A DNA stretch of 64,000 bases from Magicicada septendecula. Taxonomy: Eukaryota > Arthropoda > Insecta > Hemiptera > Cicadidae. The notes beneath the pieces were generated by a model that did not search any database, was not told the origin of the DNA, and saw nothing but the letters and a program-made list of their open reading frames with translations. Of this stretch, positions 26,863-37,798 are shown piece after piece; the stretch's first letter is position 1, and the number at the start of each line of letters is the position of its first letter. Both the position numbers and the translations under genes were made by a program. The stretch lies in NCBI GenBank assembly GCA_034769895.1, contig CM068367.1, positions 692,716,268 through 692,780,267 on the forward strand, in the 5' to 3' direction.

Positions 26863-29310
26863 CCCCACTCATATTCATAGCAACATACTACAGCCCGCCT
26901 ACTGCCGCACTAGACGTCGACTTCCTACATCATCTGGCCACCTCATACCCGAGACTGGTCTTAGCTGCCGACCTCAATGCCCATCATCATAAATTCGGAG
27001 ACCGATGGAAAAACGCCAAAGGTACTATGTTACACGGGCTGTTGAATACATCTGGTCTGCGGCTACATCGTACCCCACCCACCCGCCAGCCCGATAAGCT
27101 GATAACCTCAGCCGACATCACCCGGAGAATTCACGGATTCGCCCAGCGCCGGACGTGGGTTCCGATCACGTCCCCTTTCTGTTTACAGTTGCCTACGGCC
27201 ACGTTCAATACCAGTCCCTAGAACTCCGCCAAGTGGCCGTCACGGACTACTACGCTGCAGATTGACCACTCTTTTCACACGCTGTTGCTTCTTTGCTCTC
27301 GCCGCTCCCTACCCCCCTTCCACACCAGACGAAACCGACAATTACAACACAACAATAACGACTGCCATAAAGACAGCGATAGCTATGGCCATCCCCACGA
27401 AACACATCAAATATTCCCAACAAAGGCTACCCCCTCCAATACTTGTACTGATCCGTAGGAAACGTTGGATTCGCCGTCTCTTAAATAAAGACCGCAAAAC
27501 GAGCTGCTCCAATCGGAATACAGAAGACTCTCGAACGAGGTGGAAACCGCCATCAGAGTACACCGGACCACGCGGCTCGACAGCCTCTGTACCTCAGTAC
27601 AAGACACCTTCCATACCGACCCCGCGCAGTTCTGGAAGAAAGTTAAGCTCTTCCACAACCCACCAAAACCAACTACCCCTATCCTGGTGGGTGACAGTCT
27701 GATCGTTAGTGATAACGAAAAGGCGGCTGCCTTCCGGGATACACTCCAGTCGGTTTCATAGCTATCCGACCAGCCCAGACTTTGACGCAGTCGCCGAACA
27801 CTCAACTAACACTTTCATACACCCACAGAGAACCCTTCAAACCAGACGACAGACTAAATGGACCATACGAACATCCACTGGAGCAGTCAATAACAGCCGA
27901 CGACATAAAAATACAAGCTCCCGCAATGCCGTAACTCAGCGCCAGGCCCCGACGGCATTCCGAACAAAGTTTTGAAAGCTCTCCCTGACATAGCACTTGA
28001 CGCACTATCCCAGCTTTATACAACAAGTTTACAGCTAGGATACGTACCCCAAGCTTGGAAACATCCCCATGTCCTGATGTTTCCCAAACCATCGAAATCT
28101 GCCAGACTAGCTTCGAACTACAGGTCCATATCGCTAACCCCCGCAATCTCCAAGGTATTCGAAAAAATACTAGTCCCCAGGATCCATCAGCACCTGAACA
28201 TCCACAACGTCCTACCCAGTACGCAGGGAGGTTTTCGCCCTGGGTACAATATCTATGATCAGCTGGTCAGGGTGATCAGCGCCATCCAGGAGAACTCTTC
28301 CCTCAGACACCCAACCATCATAGCGCTTCTCGACATACGAAAAGCATTTGACTCCGTCTGGCATAATGACCTCAGGTTTAAAACCCTCGGACGTCACTTG
28401 CCCCCAAACATCATAAAATGGCTTTCGCAGTTCCTGGATGGCCGAACAAATCAAATCCGAGTTAGCCAGCATCTCTCGGCACCTTTTCAACTACACGCTG
28501 GTGTTCCCCAGCGCTCAGCCATTAGCCCGCTACTATACATCATCTTTACCAAAGACCCCCCCGCCGCAGCTAACTTACCCATTAGCAGGCCTGGCCCAGT
28601 ATGGGGATGATACGGCATACTGGATCTCCCATTAACATCACCATCGAACCATCACACACCTGCAGGATATGTTGCAGTCTTTCTTTGAATACTGCAACAC
28701 TTGGAGAATCACAGTAAACACGGACAAGACCCAACTTTACGTTTTCAACCGCACAGGACGTAACATGAGTCACTTTTTTCAAAATCCAGTCCGTGTTGGC
28801 CTATCAAACATAATTCCGAAGCGTGACTGCAAATACCTTGGAGTCACCCTTGACACCACACTGACCTGGCGCCAACACATCAAGAAAACTAATGACCAAG
28901 CGCGTGTACGTATCCGAGCACTACGCACATTTAGCACGAACGATCGTGGCTCTTGTGAACTACTCAGCAGGATTTACACAACTTGCATCAGGCCAATAAT
29001 AACTTATGCACACCCGATCCTGCTGACGACTGAGACCAACAAGATCGACTCATACAGAATCACAGAACGGCGGGCCCTGCACCTGATATACCGCCGTCCT
29101 CCCATCACAATAACCCCGAATACGACTTTATATGCCCTAAACAAACACTTCCCAGACCTGGACACATTCCTACACAAACTAAACTGGAAGTACGCAACTA
29201 CAGCAAACACTAGAACAACATTACGTAGCAACATCTCTCCGATGACCGATCGAGCCACACCTACACCAACAGACACGCAGCACAATACGGAGGAGAGAGA
29301 ATACTGATTC
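26863..29310 (+). mobile_element. 5'-truncated Jockey/CR1-type LINE
   Basis: A non-LTR retrotransposon fragment joined directly to the left direct repeat. It starts inside the endonuclease domain (ADLNAHHHKFGD near 26,965) and runs through reverse transcriptase to the ORF2 C-terminus. No target-site duplication or poly(A) tail was found, and the right limit is taken as the end of the ORF. The coding region is split by frameshifts. Confidence 0.8.
27972..29307 (+). pseudogene. LINE ORF2 reverse transcriptase region
   Basis: The first frame (27,972-28,610) holds the fingers and palm: NYRSISLTPAISKVFEKIL, the catalytic-Asp segment IALLDIRKAFDSVWHNDL and the HAGVPQ motif. The second frame (28,669-29,307) holds the thumb and C-terminal part, with CKYLGVTLDTTLTWRQHI and IRPIITYAHPILL. 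The polymerase box reads YGDD in QYGDDTAYW near 28,600, between the two frames. This pattern is usual for the Jockey/CR1 group, whose enzyme copies its own RNA into nicked chromosomal DNA. The frame change near 28,600 and the missing N-terminus make it a dead copy. Clade assignment within the group is tentative. Confidence 0.8.
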
Positions 29311-29441
29311 GCGAAGACGACTCACGATCGACCCTGACTAGAACACGACAGCACGCTCAGCCGACATTACTGACGTCATCATCAGCTGTCCGGCAGTGGT
29401 ATAACAGTCCGAGACACAGGAAGTTTCAAGACAGTGACACG

Positions 29442-30568
29442 ATGGAAGTCGAAGCGAACACACCTCGACGCAAGAGGAGAGTAAAGTTTAGTGACAACCT
29501 GACTTTCTATCCTGTACCGTACTACTGTGAATCGCGTTTCGGTGTACTCGTAAGAAGACACAAGTATGCAACGCACGATGAAGAAGAAGAAGAACAACAA
29601 CAACAACAAAAACAACAACAACAACAACAACAACAACAAAAATGTGGAAACGGTTCGCAAGACGATCGCGATGGAGCTGCACAGACCGGTGAGAAGGAAT
29701 TTCGCGAGACGTGTGGTGGAGCTGAAGGGACTGTACGACCTCTACCAAGCCGATTTTGTGGAGATGATACCGCACGCTAAGGTGAACAAAGGCTATGAGT
29801 ATCTTATGACTGTTATAAACGCGTTCAGCAAGTTCGTGTACGCCGTTCCATTGAAAACTATGACGGGAGTGGAAGTGGCGCGCGCACTCGAACCGATACT
29901 CAAACCAACAGAATGAAATATCTGCAAACGGACAACGGTAAAGAACACTACAATAGCGCTGTACAGTCTCTGTTGGAAAAGTTCAAGGTAAAGCTTTACT
30001 CGACGTACAGTGAGAAAAAAGCGTCGATCGTGGAACTTTTCAACAGAACGTTGAAGACGCGCATTCAGCGAACATGGACATTACCGTTGGTTGGACGTGT
30101 TGCCCGGACTGGTGAAAGCGTACAACGACAGCGTGGACAGAACTATCGGTATGAAACCCAACCGGGTGAACGAAAGCAACGAGCGGGTAGTGTTGGAATG
30201 TATCAAGAAGAACACACGACCACGCGTTACGCGCGAGAGGAAACCGAAATTCACGGTTGGCGACCGTGTTCGCGTGAGTAAACACAAATTGACGTTCGCG
30301 AAAGGGTACACGACCAACTGGACCAATAAAAGTTTCACCATGCACGCGGTGAAACCCACCGTTCCCGTCACTTACCGTCTCAAGGATCACGCTGGTGAAG
30401 TGGTGCGTGGTCGGCGCACGAAACGAGCATAAAATCAGCAAGTTGAGCGTCGGTGACGTTTACTTGGTGGAGAAAGTGTTGCAGCGCAAAGGGGACAGGG
30501 TGCGCGTTCGTTGGCTCGGATTCGACGGTAAACAAGATTTATGGATACACAAGAAAGATCTGATATAA
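29442..30568 (+). pseudogene. Polinton integrase relic (rve type)
   Basis: A retroviral-type integrase, the enzyme that joins Polinton ends to host DNA. The N-terminal part is basic (TPRRKRRVKFSDNL) and followed by an (AAG/AAC)n-encoded E/Q/N run. The catalytic core shows YEYLMTVINAFSKFVYAVPL and KYLQTDNGKEHYNSAVQSL. The C-terminal region has FTVGDRVRVSKHKLTFAKG and a chromodomain-like RVRWLGFDGKQDLWIHKKDL. This domain order is that of Polinton integrases, not of LTR retroelements, and the capsid and ATPase genes downstream support it. Broken. Confidence 0.85.
29579..29641 (+). repeat. (AAG)n/(AAC)n trinucleotide run
   Basis: About 60 bp of GAA/AAG then CAA/AAC triplets inside the integrase 5' region. 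A local microsatellite expansion. Confidence 0.85.
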
Positions 30569-30635
30569 AACACGGAATCAACGTTTAGCGTGGCACCAGT
30601 ACGGGTTGACATTACGTTACGATGAGAACATCGTC

Positions 30636-30960
30636 ATGTCGGCGGCGGCGGTGGCGAACACTGTGAACGATGTCATCTCACATCCAGCGTACAAGAAGTA
30701 CATCTTGAATACGACGAACGAAGACGTCGAACGCATGCGTACATTCGTCTCTCTACACGAACATTGGCGACGGGTTCCGAAGCGTATGACAGGTTCCAAG
30801 CTCAGTGTAAAAGTACCGAGTAGCACGAACGGCGGATTAGATCACTACAAAGAGTGTACGTGGTCGGATCCCGATTGTCAGGAGGGACCGGACACTAGCG
30901 TGTGCAGTACCGTGTCCGGTGAGTATTACGACATAGTACAACTGTTCAATAGACTGTGGT
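30636..30960 (+). CDS. Small Polinton ORF upstream of the ATPase, function unknown
   Basis: An open stretch beginning MSAAAVANTVNDVISHPAY and including RRVPKRMTGSKLSVKVPSS. No recognised domain. It sits between integrase and packaging ATPase on the same strand. It is read separately because typical Polinton ATPases begin shortly before the RHGPLLPDSIRS-type segment, which lies downstream. The boundary with the ATPase is uncertain. Confidence 0.45.
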
Positions 30961-31694
30961 CGAACGAAGAAGAAGATGAATATAGTACAACAAGCCCGAA
31001 AATTGAAAATAAAAAATGTGGACTTGTCGGAAGGTTACACGAATGGTGGTGGTGGAGGAGGAGTAGGCACGGGCCACTTCTGCCCGATTCTATACGTTCT
31101 ATCATCTGCGGACCGTTCGCGTAAGGCAAGACGAACGTGGTGTTCAACCTGTTGTTCGACGTAAAGGGGGTACGTTTCGCAAACCTGTACGTGTTTTCAA
31201 AATCACTGTTTCAACCTAAATACCGGATGTCGGAATCTCTGATGACACAGCTCGCCGACGACGGACTGGGTTATCACGCGTACAGTGATAACGAAGAGGT
31301 ACCGCCTCCCGACAAGGTCGACACCGCTTCCGTTATGGTGTTCGACGACTTGTCTTGTGAAAAACAACACAACATACGCAAGTACTTTGATATGGGACGA
31401 CACAGCAATGTAGACACGTTCTACTTGTGCCAGACGTACAGTCAAATACCGAAGCAGCTGATTCATGACAACGCCAACCTCATAGTCTTGTTCAGACAGG
31501 ACGATCTCAACTTCAAGCACGCGTACAACGATCACGTCAACACGGACATGAAGTGCGAAAGGTTTAAGAACTTGTGCGCCGAAGCGTGGAAAGACCGGCA
31601 CGGTTTTCTCGTCGTGAACAAAGACTCGTCCATCGATAACATGCGGTACAGAATCGGTTTTGATCGTTTCATAGTTGTAGTACCACCGAACTAA
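30961..31694 (+). pseudogene. Polinton genome-packaging ATPase relic (FtsK/HerA type)
   Basis: The motor that pumps element DNA into capsids. RHGPLLPDSIRSIICGPF precedes the P-loop region. The long downstream frame (31,137-31,694) carries the Walker B-like SVMVFDDLSC, then IRKYFDMGRHSNVDTFYLCQ and FKHAYNDHVNTDMKCERF, all characteristic of the Polinton/adintovirus ATPase. Only the start of the gene is disturbed; the remainder reads open for 185 codons. This is the best family match in the relic. Confidence 0.88.
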
Positions 31695-31831
31695 TAAACA
31701 AACGTGTGTAGACTGTTTGTGTAAACGGGCATTGACCGTTTGTGTAAAGGGGTTTTTATATATCCACTACAAAGATTGTACGTAAATACACGTGTTCCGA
31801 AGTCAATTCGTTAGTCGATCGACTGGCGTTC

Positions 31832-32877
31832 GTGAAGATGGACGACAAGGAGAAACGGGTCATTCGAGATATCGAAACTATCAGCAATAACATACGGAAG
31901 AAACACCCTGCGTTAAAATACGGGATCCAAGAAGAGGAAGAGAAGGTAACGGAAAGTTACAAACCGATCTTGGAACCGTTGAAAACCATTTCACAAGCGT
32001 TGGCCGAAAAAAAAAAAGTAAAACGACTGCAAAGCCGATGGTGACGATAACGGAAAGTAAGAAGAAATAAGAGGAGGAGGAGGTGGATAAACAGCTAGTA
32101 GACTCTAATCATGACGGTACACCGCGTTTCCTAGACACATCCGTAGTTGGCGAGACGACAACGACGACGGACGTTGATGAGGACGACGATAACCCTAGTT
32201 TAACAGTTGAAAGACTGTTGAACACACCCGAAGGATGACGTGAAGCACGTAATTATTTTCGTAGCCAATACGAACCCAATTCACTAGCGTACAAATACAT
32301 GAGCATGACCGTATCGGCTGATCGTGGTCAAAAGATGAATTATACGTACGGTGTAAGACACGAAGGCGGTAAATGGATGATAGGCGATTCACAGGTGGAA
32401 ATCGATGGTAACGATAATTTTGTTATCAATAGTGTACGATACAAAGGCACGCCGGGACTTTTCGAACTGGTGTTCATGAAACGTCCGGATACTGGTGTTT
32501 ACAACAAGGACGATCTCGCGACTTACAAGCGTATACTGGAAGCGACTAACGCACACAAACTACACTATTTACCGACAACGCGAAGAAACGTGAACAGAGG
32601 ACCAAAGTATACGAAGATAAGAAATCCGTTGTTTCGAACGACAAGTACGGGGCGCGGACACGTGAACAACAACTACATCCAAAACGGAAACGATATATAC
32701 ATGGAAGTAAGGAGAAGAGGAAACGATAAAATCAATTACGTTCACTGGGACGATCCGAACGAACTGGTGGACAGACTGCGATTGTTGATTGAATCACAAC
32801 GCGCCGGCAACAGCGGTCACACGAACGAAATCTTCTCCATTGTGGAAGAACTGCGTGAAGCCGACATCGTTGTATAA
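31832..32877 (+). pseudogene. Arthropod-Polinton hypothetical protein (KGTPGLFELVF type)
   Basis: Two parts are visible. A lysine- and glutamate-rich N-terminal segment (31,832-32,044) begins MKMDDKEKRVIRDIETISNN. A C-terminal part (32,299-32,877, 192 codons) contains YGVRHEGGKWMIGDSQVEID, VRYKGTPGLFELVFMKRPD and YKRILEATNAHK. I recall this pattern from proteins repeatedly encoded next to Polinton ATPases in arthropod genomes (a DUF8207-like family; name from memory, not checked). The role is unknown; position among virion genes suggests a structural or assembly job. Broken. Confidence 0.6.
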
Positions 32878-32919
32878 ACCAGTTCGATATACCAGTACGT
32901 ATAATATGTATATAAACGA

Positions 32920-33828
32920 GTGTACAGAGTCGACACAGTTCATTCGTATCTCGGCACGATAAGTGTTGACAAATTCGGCAGACACCAGAGCACCGTCATG
33001 GTGCGACGGGAGACGCAACGCAGTCTGCGGGAGGATATCGGTATCGATTTGACGGTGGACGGACACTTCGACGTAACGGGGAAAAAAAAGCAACTTGGGC
33101 GAACCGCTCGACGGTAACGATGCCGTTCCACTGCAGTTCGTGCAAGACCACTGCCTGTTAGTCGACAATGACGACGATCGAACGCAAGATTCCGGCGGTA
33201 GCGGTGGCGGCGTCATCACAAGTATAGACGTTATAGGTCGTAAACTCGCCAACGTCGGAGCTCCCGCCGATATCAAGGACGCCGTCAACAAGCAGTACGT
33301 AGACTACACGTCCTTGCGTTTCACAACACCGCCACTGAAGGAGAAGAACGTGACCGCCGCCGTCGTCGACGCGCGCGACCACCGCACACCAAATCTCTCA
33401 GCGAACCGATTCGTACGAGAGACGGCGCGATCAAAGGATACGTAGACGCGAAGGTTATACCGCGGGACGTACAATCTAACCTGTCGGTGGGGAACGTGCG
33501 GATAATGCAGTTAGCACCGCCCGTGAACAACAAGGACGCGGTGAACTTGGAATTTTTGAACGAGCACACGATCGCTTCGTTGAACGGAACTTTGTTCAAC
33601 GCGCAAGGAAAGACTATTTTAAATGTCGGCGACGGCGGTCGGGTCATGGACGCTATAAACTTAGGTCAATTGGAGGACGTGAGGCGGTACGCGAGCAGCG
33701 AAATGTACAAACTCGCAAACGTGTTCAAAAGACGATGGGAGAAAATAGTTTCGTACATCTATAAAATTGCACGCGCATGCCGCGCGGAGTTCACTCAACG
33801 CCGAAGAGGCAGAGTTGATACACGCTAA
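32920..33828 (+). pseudogene. Fibre/tail-fibre-like Polinton protein relic
   Basis: A repeated motif of the form KLANVGAPADIKDAVNKQYV and IMQLAPPVNNKDAVNLEFL recurs, with LGEPLDGNDAVPLQFVQD as a third copy. This 'xNxGxPxxxxDAVNxxYV' pattern is known from phage and virus fibre or attachment proteins. The N-terminus has MVRRETQRSLREDIGIDLTV. It lies directly before the penton-like gene, consistent with an attachment fibre seated on pentons, which is an inference. Broken. Confidence 0.6.
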
Positions 33829-34372
33829 CAACGAGGAGACGAGCGAATTAATAGCAGAATTGGATAAGTCCGGAGGGAAGGACAAAGATTTGAGATACGT
33901 TTATAAGGTGCGTATCGGTGAAACGTACCTGAAGAAAGCGCTAGTCGACCCGAAATTCAAATTGCGCGCCAACAACAACACGCTGAAATGTGAACTTTAC
34001 TGTTCTTACGAGATCGATTTCTGTAGTACACAACACGGAATCGGTGCTATGCTGAGTTTCATCAAGAAAACCGAGTTGGAAGCGTATAAATTACACACGT
34101 CGGACGCGTAAACATTAACAAAGTGAACGTTATGGAAATAAGGTGTAACGCCGTGCAAGGTTCGTACAAGGACGGACGAAACGAGCACATCCTGCATTCG
34201 TTCTACCCGACTATCGAGCCGGGATTCAAGATAGTCGAAACGCCCAGCAACGGCATATACCTTCCGGTGAAGTTTACGTAACATTACCGTATCGGTACAC
34301 CATCAAGACGGTGGTATCGTGAATTTTCGCGGTGAAGTCATCACCGTGTGAATCCACCTAAAACGGATGTAA
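33767..34372 (+). pseudogene. Penton-like (minor capsid) Polinton protein relic
   Basis: Contains ANNEETSELIAELDK, RANNNTLKCELYCSYEIDF and HSFYPTIEPGFKIVETPSNG. The 3' end encodes VHHQDGGIVNFRGEVITV, resembling the C-terminal signature 'DQDG..(V/I)NFRGE.ITV' of the second capsid protein of arthropod Polintons. It sits just upstream of the small basic protein and the major capsid, the usual place for the penton gene. Assignment by context and motif; broken. Confidence 0.6.
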
Positions 34373-34374
34373 CG

Positions 34375-34590
34375 ATGGGTTTTTACTTCAACAATAGTTG
34401 TTTTTCTGTTGCACCGTCATCCTCCTCGTCATCGTCATCGTCTCGCGCAAGACTCGCGAAGATAAAAGATAAGCATACGTTCGGGAAACCCGTCAGTCGA
34501 CGTTCGACGTTGAAGCGTTTAACACCGGCGAACCGATGCTATCTGATTTTACTAGGCTTCAAAGTCAAGAAAAACAAGCAACATGGCGGT
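34375..34590 (+). CDS. Small basic protein, pX/core-like
   Basis: About 70 residues before the major capsid start: MGFYFNNSCFSVAP, a serine run, RARLAKIKDKHTFGKPVSRR, then LKRLTPANRCYLILLGFKVK. It is strongly basic with a short hydrophobic tail. Small basic proteins in this position in Polintons and adintoviruses are compared with adenovirus pX or core proteins that bind DNA. It overlaps the first codons of the capsid gene. The reading frame stays open past this point, but the family-like part ends here. Confidence 0.55.
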
Positions 34591-35774
34591 CAGCGGTATC
34601 CTGGCGGTCGATTGAGGTCCGCTCTTCGACGATACTATCACGCATTACGAGTACCACAGTCACGCGCCGTACGCGTCGTCGGGGTACGGTAACAACGATG
34701 AAATACGTATACACATGTTGCAGCAGAACGTCTTCACTCTGCTGATGGAAAGTTTCCTGTACATCGAAGGAAAGTTGAGCAAGAAGAAGAAGATGACCGG
34801 AGTGAGTGATACCGAAGAAGTGAACGTGAAACTGGTGAACAACGCGATCGCATTTCTCTTCGAAGATATCCGTTACGAATTAGTCGGTCTGGAAGTCGCC
34901 GGCAAACCGGACGTTGATACGATGAAAAACGCCGGATCGGTGTCGCCGACGACTAACGAGATAACACCGAAAGGGAGCAACGGTGAATTCAACTTTTGCG
35001 TACCGGTACCGCTAAGAGATTCGCTGATTACTTTAAACGGATCATGCATGAAACAAGAACTGATACTGTTACGCACGTCCACCGATTTAAAAGCTACAGT
35101 GATGAGGAGCGCGACTACGGCTACAGACGCTAACGCCGATCTCAAACTGACTAAAATCTTGTGGATGGTTCCATACGTGCACGTGAACAACGATACGCAG
35201 TTGGAGCTGATGCGGAAGGACCCACCGCTGTCCATATCGTTTCGCAGTTGGGAACTCCACGAGTACCCGGCATTGCCGACGATCAGCAGGCAGACGTGGA
35301 CGATCAAGACGTCGTCGCAACTGGAGTAACCGCGTTTCGTGATACTCACCTTCCAGACGGGCAGAAAGAACGATGTGAAAAAAACACGCTGACGAATTCA
35401 ATCATTGCAAGGTGACTAACGCGAGACTCTTTCTGAACGACAAGTACTACCCGTACGATAACCTGAACTTGGATATCGCTAACGGACGCTACGCACCCCT
35501 GTACGACATGTATTCTCGTTTTCAAAAATCATACTACCACAGGACTCAATCCAATGTACTTCTATTGCCGGACGAGTTCAGAGATAAAGCACCGCTATTC
35601 GTCTTCGATTGTAGCAGATAGGACGAGTCGCTCAAATCTTCACCGGTCGACGTGCGACTGGAATTCGAGTGCTCGGAAAATTTCCTCGCGGAAACCACAG
35701 CCTTCTGCATGATACTTTACGATTCGCTTATCGTATACACTCCGCTGTCCAACATTGTGCACAGACACACTTGA
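34582..35774 (+). pseudogene. Polinton major capsid protein relic (double jelly-roll)
   Basis: It starts at the ATG in CAACATGGCGGTC. The order of recognisable segments is MAVSGILAVD, TITHYEYHSHAPYASSGYG, SFLYIEGKLSKKKK, VNNAIAFLFEDIRYELVGLE, RDSLITLNGSCMKQELILL, KILWMVPYVHVNNDTQLELM and, at the C-terminus, TAFCMILYDSLIVYTPLSN. These match the Polinton/adintovirus major capsid family of about 390-400 residues, which builds icosahedral shells. The central 204-codon stretch (34,715-35,329) is open; the gene as a whole is broken. Confidence 0.82.
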
Positions 35775-35843
35775 TTTCGTCCCCCACTACCACCACCACT
35801 CGGATTGTTTTCTCCTCCCCCCACCCCCACCAACAGGAAGTCG

Positions 35844-35960
35844 TGACCTATATATATATTACCGAGTGTTGCATCATCCTGTGTTAGTTGAGAGAGTGCA
35901 GTTGACTGAGAACGTTGTTGTTACTGTGAACGTTGTGCCTGTGTGTTATTACCCAACAAC
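35844..35960 (+). promoter_or_regulatory. Putative TATA promoter between the capsid gene and the next ORF
   Basis: CCTATATATATATTACC near 35,845 is followed by an untranslated stretch and then AACAACATGG, a good start context. The capsid gene ends at 35,774, leaving about 190 bp of C-rich (CCACC)-type sequence and this TATA-like box. It suggests separate transcription of the downstream gene; inferred from sequence only. Confidence 0.4.
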
Positions 35961-36545
35961 ATGGCGTCGACAATCGTTGACTGCGAGCAGCAACAGCAGT
36001 CGCGACCGATACACTGCGACGTGTACTTAGGTCTAACGTACCCGTTGTTGCACAGACGATACGTAACGGCCGGAGTGTTTGAAGAACGCGGACACGATGT
36101 GTGCGTTTTGTTTACGAACGGTGCTCGTTCGCAACGCGTGCTATTCGATTTCACCGATTGAAACTTGTTGATTTTCCTACAGGAACGAATTACCGACGGT
36201 CTTCGATATCCTCGTTCGTCCGACGTTATGTTAGTTTTGTTTCAGGACAAGGACAAAGGAGACGAAGACGATAGAATTAAAAGTGTTTACGTGAAACGTG
36301 GATGTGTACATTTGAAAGACAAGAAGAACGGTTCGATCGTAATGAACGACAGCGAGTGGTCGTGTTTTGTTCGGCTAATACCGATAAATAAAAAGTACGT
36401 AGCGCTTTTGTTTTATGAACAAGAGAATATTAAACTGTACATCGATCGCGTGGTATCGAGTGCGGGAGGACAGTACTTGTGTCCACCGGACGTGTTTTGC
36501 GATATCGTGATGTACGACCGTTTGTACGACGAACTCGTTATGTAA
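35961..36545 (+). pseudogene. Polinton ORF of unknown function (MASTIV type)
   Basis: Starts MASTIVDCEQQQQSRPIHCD and continues with YLGLTYPLLHRRYVTAGVFE. The downstream segment (36,165-36,545) includes PRSSDVMLVLFQDKDKGDED, NDSEWSCFVRLIPINKKYVA and GGQYLCPPDVFCDIVMYDRL. No domain recognised. The conserved tryptophan and aromatic residues suggest a folded globular protein. It lies between capsid and the last gene. Broken. Confidence 0.45.
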
Positions 36546-36673
36546 GGGAACGCGGAACACGTGATACCGGATGATACCGTAGTCGAGCTGCTACGTAACC
36601 TTGAACAGGACGAAGAATGTTGAAGGAAAAAACAAAATGGCGGACTGATTATAAAACGTCGCGTACGCGTTAG

Positions 36674-37286
36674 AATGGTTACACTTCTCGTCATGTGGTC
36701 GCAAGGAGCAGACGAGGACGTTCGAACCGCTGTCGTCGAGTTTTAAGCGTTCCGCGGTGTGCAGAACGAGTATGTTGTTAAGGAGTTCGCCGCGGTAGAC
36801 CTGTCTACACAATGTTTTACGGTGGCGTTTTTCGCGCCTCCTTACGAACTGTCGCGTCTCACCGTGAAGACGATAAGAACCAACGAATGGTTGGAACGGC
36901 GCTATTACCGTCTAAGATGGGAAGACGGTTACATTCCGTACACGGACGTGTCACGTACGATCGCGCAAATCTGTGCGAATTTCACCACGATCTACACTAA
37001 AGGGTCGGAGAAAACCGCTTTTCTACGCGTCTACCACCGCAACGTTATCGACCTCAACGAAATGAACGCACCGACGGCGAGCGATCGGTTAATGAGCTCG
37101 TTACAGTGCCCTATCGTGCAAAATCAGGACAACAGCGGCGGAACGTTCACCAGGTGCGCGCTGCGTAGAGCGTTCTTCTACAGTGAGTGGTTGATAAACG
37201 TGAGAAACAACGTGCTTTACAACGGTGTACTCTGTGCACGAACGTTATGTATAGCAATATATTTTAGTGTGTGTGTTTATGTGTGA
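36674..37286 (+). pseudogene. Polinton-associated nuclease-like protein (FRGVQNEYVVKE type)
   Basis: The main frame (from 36,759) reads QNEYVVKEFAAVDLSTQCFT, PPYELSRLTVKTIRTNEWLE, YRLRWEDGYIPYTDVSRT, IYTKGSEKTAFLRVYHRNVI and CALRRAFFYSEWLI. Proteins with this succession (F.G.QNE.VVKE.A..D, then TN.WL, L.W.DG..PY, YVKG.EK) are common beside arthropod Polintons and may have an RNase H/DEDD exonuclease-like fold; the fold is from memory and unverified. The last codons run into a tandem duplication, so the natural end is uncertain. Broken. Confidence 0.5.
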
Positions 37287-37499
37287 CTTTACGCTATACA
37301 ATGGGATGTAACCTATTATAAGCATGTGTATAGTAGTTCAGTATATACGGTGTACTCTGTGCATGAACGTTATGTATAACAATATATTTTAATGCATGTT
37401 TGTATGTGTGTGTGTGTATTTGCGCGCGCGCGTATGACTTTACACTACACAATGCGATGTTGCCTATTAAAAGTATGTGTATAGTAGTCCAGTATATAC
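37223..37499 (+). repeat. Two-copy tandem duplication, period about 125 bp
   Basis: CGGTGTACTCTGTGCACGAACG at 37,223 recurs at 37,348 as CGGTGTACTCTGTGCATGAA, and both copies continue through ATAGTAGT(T/C)CAGTATATACG. The second copy is longer through TG and GC dinucleotide growth. It spans the junction between the last Polinton ORF and the right direct repeat. Confidence 0.8.
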
Positions 37500-37554
37500 G
37501 TTTGTGTATCGGGTAGGATATCGAGGTGCGTCGTCCGAGTTTGTTCACGTTATG

Positions 37555-37590
<36 letters not shown>

Positions 37591-37711
37591 ACGATTGGAA
37601 CCGGCTACGTCACTGTCGCGGTTGAAATACTCATAAACGTGGTCAGGTTGTCCGAGACGAGTCACTAGCACGGTGGAAACACCTGTAAACTCGTTTTGAT
37701 TTAACAGAATC

Positions 37712-37798
<87 letters not shown>

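Larger units (their letters stand above)
29442..37286 (+). mobile_element. Polinton/Maverick (adintovirus-type) relic, coding part
   Basis: At least nine genes on one strand in an order typical of arthropod Polintons: integrase, small ORF, packaging ATPase, hypothetical protein, fibre-like, penton-like, small basic protein, double-jelly-roll major capsid, an unknown, and a nuclease-like protein. The element is broken, with roughly ten interruptions spread over most genes. No protein-primed DNA polymerase B or adenovirus-type protease was found. It is GC-richer than the surrounding AT-rich DNA. A fossil virus-like element, moderately old. Confidence 0.88.
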
